From RGIG6375 sp964472725 (GTDB lineage Bacteria > Bacillota > Clostridia > Oscillospirales > Oscillospiraceae): DNA of 7,133 nt. Location of the stretch: NCBI GenBank assembly GCA_964472725.1, contig CAYYLZ010000085.1, positions 1 through 7,133 of the forward strand. Reading direction: 5' to 3'. Position 1 is the first letter of the stretch. Every line of letters starts with the position of its first letter. Below, piece after piece: positions 1 through 4,899 of this stretch. The position numbers and the translations under genes were made by a program. The notes under the pieces are model-generated. The model did not search any database, was not told the DNA's origin, and saw only the letters and a list, made by a program, of their open reading frames with translations.

Positions 1-42
1 TCCTCAAGGGAGAAGCCATGCATTACTCATACATTCTACTAA

Positions 43-68
43 GGCACGGACGTGCCGCAAACTTTTTT
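43..68 (+). terminator. Weak hairpin followed by a T-run, possible terminator of an off-window gene
   Basis: A 5-bp stem (GGCAC at 43-47 with GTGCC at 52-56, loop GGAC) is followed six bases later by six T residues (63-68). This resembles a weak plus-strand intrinsic terminator for a gene ending left of the window. The stem is short and the T-run is not adjacent, so the call is tentative. It may instead belong to the same repeat unit as the larger stem-loop at 77-112. Confidence 0.22.
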
Positions 69-76
69 GACACACT

Positions 77-112
77 GAAACACCACAGATTCACAGGAAT
101 CTGTGGTGTTTC
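77..112. repeat. Perfect 16-bp inverted repeat (stem-loop)
   Basis: Positions 77-92 and 97-112 are exact reverse complements separated by the tetraloop ACAG. The structure would form in RNA from either strand and could stop transcription or protect 3' ends arriving from both sides. Neither side carries a proper T-tract: the plus-strand side continues GGTTTATG, and the minus-strand side becomes A-rich. It is therefore not a canonical intrinsic terminator. It lies 220 bp beyond the stop codon of the minus-strand exporter gene. The structure is directly visible; its role is inferred. Confidence 0.6.
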
Positions 113-162
113 GGTTTATGTACAAAGTTCGTTGACGTAAATTCCTATCTATTCGTTACGCT

Positions 163-274
163 GGAGATTCCCACGCTGCGCTCGGAATGACAAATCTTTA
201 GACTGTATCGCTGTGATTTGCAACGCAAATTTCCCAAGTCTGTCATTGCGAGGCCGTAGGCCGTGGCAATCTCC
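163..274. repeat. MITE-like intergenic element with terminal inverted repeats
   Basis: The left arm (163-192, starting GGAGATTCCCACG and ending CTCGGAATGACA) matches the reverse complement of the right arm (241-274). The outer 13 bases agree at 12 positions and the inner 12 at 11, and the arm centres differ in length (5 versus 9 bases). The core between the arms holds a small perfect hairpin (ATTTGC 216-221, GCAAAT 225-230), and the right arm holds GGCC-GTA-GGCC. No coding sequence or clear target-site duplication is visible. From memory, such GGAGATT...AATGACA palindromes are common between genes in gut Clostridia and are probably mobilised in trans; that part is unverified here. No gene is seen in 1-331. 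Confidence 0.55.
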
Positions 275-331
275 GGCCTTGGATTATCTGTGAACCACAG
301 TTTTGCCTGCAAGGGCAAACTTAGCTTTATA

Positions 332-2080
332 TTACCACGCGGCCATTTCTTCCTTTTCGGTCTGGGCGCGGTACATGCGGGCGTACAGACCGTCCTGCTC
401 CAGCAGTTCCTCGTGGGTGCCGCGCTGGACTATCTTGCCCTCCTCGAATACGAGGATACAGGTGGCGTTCTTGACGGTGGAAAGACGGTGGGCGATTGCG
501 ATGATGGTGTGGCTGCCGCTGAGCTCGTTGATGGAACGCTGTATCATGCGCTCGGTCTCAGCGTCAACGGAGGAGGTAGCCTCGTCGAGAATAAGCACGG
601 GCGCCTGACAGAGTATGGCACGGGCGATGGCGATGCGCTGCTTCTGACCGCCGGAGAGCTTTACGCCGCGCTCGCCGGTAAGGGTATCGTAGCCCTCGGG
701 CATCTCCATGATATCGTCGTGAATACGAGCGGCCTTGGCTGCTTCGATTATTTCCTCGCGGGTGGCGGTGGGACGGGCGAAGGAGATGTTTTCGGCAATA
801 GTGCTGTTGAAGAGGAAGGTGTCCTGAGGTACGAAGGCTATGGCGCGGCGCAGGGAGGCCAGCGACAGCTTGCGCAGGTCAACGCCGTCCATCTTTATGT
901 TGCCCTTGTCGGGGTCGTAAAGGCGGTTCGCCAGCTTCACAAGAGTGGTCTTGCCTACGCCGGTGGGGCCGACAATGGCATAGAACTGGCCGGGTTTTAC
1001 GGTAAAGCTTACGTCCTCAAGAATGGGCTTCTCGGAAGTGTAGCCGAAGCCTACGTTCTCGAAGGTGATCTCGCCCTCGGGCTTTGCGATCTCCACGGCG
1101 TTTTCGTCATCCTGGATTTTAATGGGCTGGTCGATTATCTCCAGTACGCGCTCAGCCGAGGCAATGGCCTGCTGAGCCTGCTCAACGAGATGGGTAAGGC
1201 CGGTAATAGGAGCGAAGAACAGGGAAAGATAGAGCAGGAAACCGACTATGTAGGAAACAGAAATATTGTCATAATAGGCAAGCACGCCGCCTATACCCAG
1301 TACGATGATGGTGCCGAAAGAGGTGAGAAACTCAATACTGGGCTGGAAGAAGGCTCCTATGTAAACGCTTTCGTACATTGCCTCGGAGTATTCGTTTACG
1401 GATTCGTTGACCTTGGCTGCCTGACGCTTTTCCTGAGCAAAAACGCGGATCTCCTGAATGCCGGAGAAGCTGTCCTGCAGAGAGGCGTTCATCTCACCCA
1501 GAGCCTTCTGGGTGCGTCGGAAGGTGGGCTGAAGACGCTTGGTGCAGAGAAGACATACCAGAATGATAAAGGGCAGGGGAATGCAGGTGATGGCGGCCAG
1601 TTTGGCGTTCATGGTAAAGAGAATTACGGTGACGCCAAGGAAGGTGATGAGGTTGGAGGCGGACTCGGGGATTATGTGAGCGTAAAGCTGCTCGAAGTTG
1701 GCGGTATCATTTACCACGCGGCTCATCAGATCGCCGGTCTTGGTGCTGGTGAAATACTCGGTGTCAAAGGTCTGCATGCGGCTGTAGAGCTTCATGCGAA
1801 CCTCGTGAACGACGCGCCATGCGGCCTTGTGGGCAAGCACGTTTGAGATGAAGCGGAAAAGTCCGCGGATTATGTAGAGCGCAAGAATTATGCCTACAAG
1901 AACGAGAATGCGCTTGAGTGCCGCTTCGTCCACGCCGCCCTCCAGTTCGGCCACTATCATGGTCTGTACCCTTGGGGTGATGAGGCTGAAAACAGTCATT
2001 ATGATTATGCATATAGCTGCGACGATGAGGTAGCCCTTGTAAGCCCTGGCTTCCTTGGCTACACGGAGCAGAGTTTTCAA
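332..2080 (-). CDS. ABC exporter half-transporter (fused membrane and ATPase domains)
   Basis: This 582-residue protein has the usual length and order of a type IV (ABCB/MsbA/LmrA-like) ATP-driven exporter. Hydrophobic segments lie near residues 17-36, 57-76, 141-158, 161-180, 244-268 and 275-295, giving six helices in the cytoplasmic membrane. The nucleotide-binding domain follows from about 335: Walker A GPTGVGKT 371-378, Q-loop Q419, signature LSGGQ 475-479, Walker B VLILDE 495-500 with catalytic E500, D-loop, and H-loop H531. All catalytic residues are intact and no partner gene lies beside it, so a homodimer is likely. The substrate cannot be told; lipids, peptides and drugs are all possible. 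The start is TTG (2078-2080): an in-frame TGA sits three codons upstream and the first in-frame ATG is residue 28, inside the first helix. GGAAAGG at 2092-2098 is the probable ribosome binding site, with a long spacer. A 6-bp hairpin (302-319) lies just after the stop. The gene is divergent from the acetyl-CoA pathway operon and probably unrelated to it. Confidence 0.93.
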   Translation of the reverse strand: MKTLLRVAKEARAYKGYLIVAAICIIIMTVFSLITPRVQTMIVAELEGGVDEAALKRILVLVGIILALYIIRGLFRFISNVLAHKAAWRVVHEVRMKLYSRMQTFDTEYFTSTKTGDLMSRVVNDTANFEQLYAHIIPESASNLITFLGVTVILFTMNAKLAAITCIPLPFIILVCLLCTKRLQPTFRRTQKALGEMNASLQDSFSGIQEIRVFAQEKRQAAKVNESVNEYSEAMYESVYIGAFFQPSIEFLTSFGTIIVLGIGGVLAYYDNISVSYIVGFLLYLSLFFAPITGLTHLVEQAQQAIASAERVLEIIDQPIKIQDDENAVEIAKPEGEITFENVGFGYTSEKPILEDVSFTVKPGQFYAIVGPTGVGKTTLVKLANRLYDPDKGNIKMDGVDLRKLSLASLRRAIAFVPQDTFLFNSTIAENISFARPTATREEIIEAAKAARIHDDIMEMPEGYDTLTGERGVKLSGGQKQRIAIARAILCQAPVLILDEATSSVDAETERMIQRSINELSGSHTIIAIAHRLSTVKNATCILVFEEGKIVQRGTHEELLEQDGLYARMYRAQTEKEEMAAW

Positions 2081-2118
2081 AAAGCATCAACCTTTCCGTT
2101 AAGTGTATTATTACTTGG

Positions 2119-2147
2119 ATTTTAACACGGCATTAAAAAATATACAA
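2119..2147 (-). promoter_or_regulatory. Candidate promoter of the ABC exporter gene
   Basis: Read on the minus strand there is a -35 TTGTAT (2142-2147), a 17-base spacer, and a -10 TAAAAT (2119-2124; five of six consensus bases). Transcription would start near 2112, giving a leader of about 30 nt before the TTG start with the GGAAAGG site inside it. The spacing is ideal but the -35 is poor (three of six), and AT-rich DNA yields such matches by chance. Confidence 0.42.
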
Positions 2148-2227
2148 CAAGAAAAGCTGCGCTGGGGCGAAAATGGACGAACAAAGGAGTATAAATGGAA
2201 ATGGAATAAATTTTTGTCCATTCGATA

Positions 2228-2256
2228 TTGACTAAAAGAAAAAATAATTGTAAAAT
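2228..2256 (+). promoter_or_regulatory. Candidate distal plus-strand promoter (P2)
   Basis: TTGACT (2228-2233; five of six of the -35 consensus), a 17-base spacer, and TAAAAT (2251-2256; five of six of the -10 consensus). Initiation near 2263 would add a roughly 240-nt leader to the acs operon, or drive a short non-coding transcript ending at the seven-T run 2340-2346. It lies 175 bp upstream of the stronger candidate at 2403-2431. Confidence 0.42.
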
Positions 2257-2262
2257 ACCATA

Positions 2263-2346
2263 GCTTTGCCCTTGCAAAATACATGCAGCGGCGGGCAGAT
2301 TGAATATGTTTTTCTGCACTGGGAACGCAATTTTCGTTATTTTTTT
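2263..2346 (+). other. Possibly structured leader or small RNA between divergent genes
   Basis: Downstream of P2, TTTGCCC (2265-2271) can pair with GGGCAGA (2293-2299, one G-U pair), enclosing a TGCA/TGCA hairpin (2273-2276 with 2284-2287). Competing pairings exist: TGCAG 2284-2288 or GCAGA 2295-2299 with the CTGCA/TCTGC stretch at 2313-2318. A weak AACG/CGTT hairpin (2324-2327, 2335-2338) precedes seven T residues (2340-2346). This could be an attenuator-like leader or a small RNA, but each stem is short. I looked for cobalamin-riboswitch B12-box-like and THF-riboswitch-like sequence and recognised neither. The rest of the 2081-2501 spacer carries promoter-like sequence but no credible gene. 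Confidence 0.15.
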
Positions 2347-2402
2347 ATCTAAAACTTTGAAACTTTTTCCCACATTGCGCGTTAATTTGTTTCAATTTAC
2401 AG

Positions 2403-2431
2403 TTGATTAAATGGGAAAAAGTATATATAAT
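2403..2431 (+). promoter_or_regulatory. Main candidate promoter of the nickel-handling/acs operon (P1)
   Basis: TTGATT (2403-2408), a 17-base spacer (2409-2425), and a perfect -10 TATAAT (2426-2431). Transcription would begin near 2438, leaving a leader of about 64 nt before the first start codon at 2502. The match to a housekeeping sigma-A promoter is strong, in keeping with the high expression expected for the pathway. No clear operator is visible across the promoter itself. Confidence 0.7.
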
Positions 2432-2477
2432 AACGAAGATATGATGTGCCTATGTGGAGGAGTGCGCCTATTCGGCC

Positions 2478-2495
2478 CTTTTCCGCGGAAAGGAG
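2478..2495 (+). promoter_or_regulatory. Palindrome overlapping the first ribosome binding site
   Basis: TTTCCGCGGAAA (2480-2491) is a perfect 12-base palindrome. With flanking C2478-G2493 and a T-G wobble the symmetry extends to 2478-2493. It runs into the AGGAG ribosome binding site (2491-2495), which sits six bases before the ATG at 2502. In RNA the CCTTTT arm could pair with the site and reduce translation; in DNA the palindrome could be a regulator binding site. It may also be chance. A second, apparently unused AGGAG-like stretch lies at 2456-2462. Confidence 0.3.
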
Positions 2496-2501
2496 ACAGA
2501 T

Positions 2502-2906
2502 ATGCACGAAGGTTTTCACGGCGATCACAGCCATGAGCATCCTCACGCTCACAGCCACGAGCATACTCATGACGGTGTAGCCCATACCCATGAGCATGTC
2601 CATGAGCACAGCCATGGTCATCACCACGACGGCCACGGTCACGCCCACAGCCATGACGAGCTTCACGCTATGGGTATTCCCCATGAGCATGACCACGGCG
2701 CAGACCCCGCCATCAAGGAGACCCGCGCCCTTCTGGACTTTATGCTTCATCATAATATCCACCATGCTGAGGAGCTGGAAGAGCTGGCAGGCAAGCTTCG
2801 CGAAATCGGCAGAGCCGAGGCCGCAGAGCGTATAGCCGCCGCCGTTACCCTCTTCAATCAGGGTAACGCAGAGCTTAATGAGGCTCTTATGCTGGTAAGC
2901 GAGTAA
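2502..2906 (+). CDS. Histidine-rich probable metal-binding protein (CooJ-like in composition)
   Basis: This is a 134-residue cytoplasmic protein with no signal peptide or membrane segment. Residues 2-65 hold 27 histidines, mostly as alternating His-X-His (runs 9-23, 28-42, 45-51, 61-65). Residues 70-134 form a separate, Ala/Glu/Leu-rich, probably alpha-helical domain that opens with a further HHNIHH motif (83-88). His-rich tracts of this kind bind Ni(II), and also Zn(II) or Co(II). The neighbours CooT and CooC point to nickel storage or delivery for CODH/ACS. In the known Rhodospirillum cooCTJ set, CooJ carries its His tract at the C-terminus, so this protein may be an analogue rather than a homologue. 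The start at ATG 2502 is supported by AGGAG six bases upstream. An in-frame GTG at 2454 would add 16 residues but lacks a placed binding site. The gene is first in the operon, 30 bp before cooT. An alternative role is cobalt handling for the corrinoid protein. Confidence 0.85.
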   Translation: MHEGFHGDHSHEHPHAHSHEHTHDGVAHTHEHVHEHSHGHHHDGHGHAHSHDELHAMGIPHEHDHGADPAIKETRALLDFMLHHNIHHAEELEELAGKLREIGRAEAAERIAAAVTLFNQGNAELNEALMLVSE

Positions 2907-2936
2907 AAAGTTTATTTCCGTTTTGGAGGGACTATT

Positions 2937-3125
2937 ATGTGCCTTGCAACCGCTATGGTAAATAAGAGCGGCACCGAAACCGTTCTTGCCAAAAACATCA
3001 GCAAGATCAGCATCGAGGGTGATAACATCGTTATGGTAGATATCCTCGGTGAAGAGTTCACCGTTGAAGGAACCCTCATCTCCGCAGACCTTGTAAACGG
3101 TGTTGTAAAGATCCAGGCAGCCTGA
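2937..3125 (+). CDS. cooT: CooT-family nickel-binding protein
   Basis: This 62-residue protein starts MCLA and is predicted to be all beta strand. Its length, the Cys2 directly after the initiator Met, and the alternating hydrophobic pattern fit the CooT family (annotated in Pfam as a small RNA-binding-like barrel). Rhodospirillum CooT is a dimer that binds Ni(II) through Cys2 and helps CODH maturation. Here Cys2 is present and is the only cysteine. GGAGG (2925-2929) lies seven bases before the ATG. The gene stands between a His-rich protein and CooC, so all three classes of the cooCTJ nickel module are together in one operon. The family assignment is confident; a nickel role in this organism is inferred from family and context. 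Confidence 0.87.
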   Translation: MCLATAMVNKSGTETVLAKNISKISIEGDNIVMVDILGEEFTVEGTLISADLVNGVVKIQAA

Positions 3126-3158
3126 TCACTGCCGAAAATTCATTCAGGAGGTAAGCCC

Positions 3159-3929
3159 ATGCCCATTACTATTGCTGTCGCCGGTAAAGGCGGCACCGGT
3201 AAGACTTCGCTCAGCGGACTTATCATCCACTACCTGAGCAAAAAGGGAAAGGGACCCGTTCTGGCCGTTGATGCCGACGCCAACTCCAACCTCAATGAGG
3301 TTCTCGGCGTAGAGGTAGAGACCACTCTCGGCGATATCCGTGAGGAGATCGCTCAGGCCGAGCTGATGACTCCCAGCCCCATTCCCGCAGGCATGTCCAA
3401 GCAGGACTATGCCGAGATAAAGTTCAACAGCGCCCTTGCCGAGATGGACGATTATGACCTTCTCGTTATGGGTCGTACCCAGGGTCACGGCTGCTACTGC
3501 TTCGTAAACGGCCTGCTGCAGACCCAGGTTGCAAAATACGCCGGTGGATATACCTACACCGTTGTTGACAACGAGGCCGGTATGGAACATATCAGCCGCG
3601 GTGTCCTGCCCAATGTAGATGTTATCCTGCTGGTGAGCGACTGCTCCCGCCGTGGTGTTCAGGCGGTCGGTCGTATAGCAAAGCTGGTGGAGAGCCTGGA
3701 CCTGAAGGCAAAGCAGGTAAAGCTCATCATCAACAAGGCTCCCGACGGTCAGTTGTCGGACGGCATCAAGGAAGAGATCGCTCTTCAGAATCTCGATCTT
3801 CTCGCCGTTGTCCCCATGGACGAGCTGGTTTATAAGTATGACACCGAAGGTATACCCCTTGTTAAACTGCCCGAGGACGCGCCCGTAAAGGTCGCGGTAC
3901 GCGATATAATCCAAAAAATACATTTGTAA
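3159..3929 (+). CDS. cooC: CooC/AcsF-type nickel-insertion ATPase for CODH/ACS
   Basis: This 256-residue protein is a MinD/SIMIBI-class P-loop ATPase. It shows a deviant Walker A with two lysines, GKGGTGKT (9-16, signature K10 and K15). VDADAN (37-42) fits the switch I region, and DNEAGMEH (137-144) the Walker B/switch II region. A CYC motif (Cys112, Cys114) is the CXC that lets CooC dimers bind nickel or zinc at their interface. Proteins of this family couple ATP hydrolysis to nickel-site assembly in CO dehydrogenase (CooC) or acetyl-CoA synthase (AcsF); the sequence does not separate the two. The segment before the CXC reads GRTQGHG, where the relatives I recall have an acidic residue. AGGAGG (3146-3151) lies seven bases before the ATG, 33 bp after cooT, and acsD follows after 14 bp. 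Co-transcription with the corrinoid protein genes supports a Wood-Ljungdahl role rather than nitrogenase or cell-division functions of related ATPases. Confidence 0.92.
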   Translation: MPITIAVAGKGGTGKTSLSGLIIHYLSKKGKGPVLAVDADANSNLNEVLGVEVETTLGDIREEIAQAELMTPSPIPAGMSKQDYAEIKFNSALAEMDDYDLLVMGRTQGHGCYCFVNGLLQTQVAKYAGGYTYTVVDNEAGMEHISRGVLPNVDVILLVSDCSRRGVQAVGRIAKLVESLDLKAKQVKLIINKAPDGQLSDGIKEEIALQNLDLLAVVPMDELVYKYDTEGIPLVKLPEDAPVKVAVRDIIQKIHL

Positions 3930-3943
3930 AAGGAGAATTGAAG

Positions 3944-4885
3944 ATGCCTTTTAAAAAGCCTGTTCAAAAGTACAACGCATCTATCAACACCGTGGAGCTC
4001 GGCGTTGGCGACAAGAAGATCGTACTTGGCGGAGAGAACGTACTCCCCCTGTACACCTTTGACGGCGCCATCGAGAACGCACCCAAGGTAGGAATCGAGA
4101 TTTCTGACCTCGGCTATGCAGACCAGGTTCCCGGTATCAGCGGCTTCTATGCCGACTGTGCAACCATCGCCGACATGGCAAAGAAAGCTGCTTCCCTCGA
4201 AGCTGTTGATTTTGTCTGTCTGAGACTCGACAGCGCAGACCCCAACGGCAACGACGCTCCCATCGAGGATTGCGTAGCTACCGCTAAGGCTGTTGCTGAA
4301 GCTATCGACAAGCCCCTCGTAGTCGCCGGCTGCAAGAACGACGAGAAGGACGCTCAGCTCTTCACCAAGGTTGCAGACGCTCTCCAGGGCAAGAACGTTC
4401 TCATGTTCTCTGCTAAGGAAGCTAACTACAAGGGTATCGCCGCTTCCGCCGGTCTCGCTTACGGCCAGAAGGTCGGCGCTGAGTCCGCTGTTGATATCAA
4501 CCTCGCAAAGCAGCTCAACGTTCTCATCACTCAGATGGGCGTAAATGCTTCCAACATCGTTATGAACACCGGTACCGCTGCTGCTGGTTACGGTTTCGAG
4601 TACGTTGTTTCCACCATGGATCGCGTTAAGGCTGCTGCTCTTGGTCAGAACGACGCTTCCCTCCAGCTCCCCATCATGACTCCCGTAGGTTCCGAGACCT
4701 GGGGCGTTAAGGAGTCCATCGCTTCCGAGGAAGATATGCCCGCATGGGGCAGCCAGGAGAAGAGAGGTATCGGCATGGAAGTTACCACCGCTGCTGCCGT
4801 TCTCGCTTCCGGTTCTAACGCAGTTATCCTCAGACATCCTGAGTCTGTTGCTGCGGTTGCCAAGCTGATCAAAGAACTTATCTGA
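3944..4885 (+). CDS. acsD: Corrinoid iron-sulfur protein, small subunit (CFeSP beta)
   Basis: This 313-residue protein is the small subunit of the heterodimeric CFeSP, which carries the methyl group from methyl-tetrahydrofolate to acetyl-CoA synthase. Family hallmarks in order are an N-terminal FKKPVQKY, LGGEN with an acidic FDGAIEN segment (28-45), GYGFEYVVSTMDR (215-227), the PVGSETWG region (247-254), and RHPES near the C-terminus (297-301). It folds as a TIM barrel and helps shield the cobalamin bound mainly by AcsC. The length is close to the family norm. ATG 3944 is preferred because AGGAG (3931-3935) is eight bases upstream; the in-frame TTG at 3938 would leave only two. The gene follows cooC by 14 bp and precedes acsC by 14 bp, so coupled translation in near-equal amounts is likely. 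Codon use shifts here towards GCT for Ala and CTC for Leu, as expected for an abundant protein. Confidence 0.95.
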   Translation: MPFKKPVQKYNASINTVELGVGDKKIVLGGENVLPLYTFDGAIENAPKVGIEISDLGYADQVPGISGFYADCATIADMAKKAASLEAVDFVCLRLDSADPNGNDAPIEDCVATAKAVAEAIDKPLVVAGCKNDEKDAQLFTKVADALQGKNVLMFSAKEANYKGIAASAGLAYGQKVGAESAVDINLAKQLNVLITQMGVNASNIVMNTGTAAAGYGFEYVVSTMDRVKAAALGQNDASLQLPIMTPVGSETWGVKESIASEEDMPAWGSQEKRGIGMEVTTAAAVLASGSNAVILRHPESVAAVAKLIKELI

Positions 4886-4899
4886 GGAGGACTACTGTA

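Noticed and set aside
3..140. Open plus-strand frame entering from the left edge and ending at TAA 138-140
   Set aside because: It runs straight through the T-run and the perfect stem-loop, and its translation resembles spurious repeat-derived peptides rather than a protein C-terminus.
263..1846. 527-codon plus-strand open frame opposite the ABC exporter
   Set aside because: It is in codon register with the exporter and has no recognisable domain or ribosome binding site. The exporter has every catalytic motif, so this is a codon-bias shadow.
1764..2090. 108-codon minus-strand frame starting just ahead of the exporter
   Set aside because: It is shifted within the exporter gene, and its product is low in complexity with no domain. 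Its well-spaced ATG at 2085-2087 is noted as a possible frame-error clue only.
2185..2209. AGGAG followed by a four-codon mini-frame (ATGGAAATGGAATAA)
   Set aside because: The site looks good, but it lies upstream of both plus-strand promoters and encodes only Met-Glu-Met-Glu. It is probably chance in A/G-rich DNA.
2172..2222. Seven-base inverted repeat AATGGAC/GTCCATT with a 37-base loop
   Set aside because: It is too short and too widely spaced to claim as a functional hairpin or operator.
2122..2373. 83-codon minus-strand frame in the divergent spacer
   Set aside because: It starts with GTG without a ribosome binding site, has AT-rich filler composition, and runs across the promoters of both flanking units.
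2454..2501. GTG start 16 codons upstream for the His-rich protein
   Set aside because: No ribosome binding site stands at proper distance from 2454, whereas AGGAG is six bases before ATG 2502.
2438..2501. Cobalamin or tetrahydrofolate riboswitch in the acs operon leader
   Set aside because: The leader from P1 is only about 64 nt. I could find neither a B12-box-like sequence nor a THF-riboswitch-like core there or between P2 and P1.
2441..2533. Short frame starting ATGATGTGC just after the inferred transcription start and overlapping the His-rich gene
   Set aside because: It would be nearly leaderless, has no ribosome binding site, and encodes no recognisable peptide.
2397..2765. 122-codon minus-strand frame opposite the His-rich gene, Met/Val-rich and membrane-like
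   Set aside because: The Met/Val pattern is the reverse complement of His codons (CAT/CAC read as ATG/GTG). It crosses the operon promoter and lacks a ribosome binding site.
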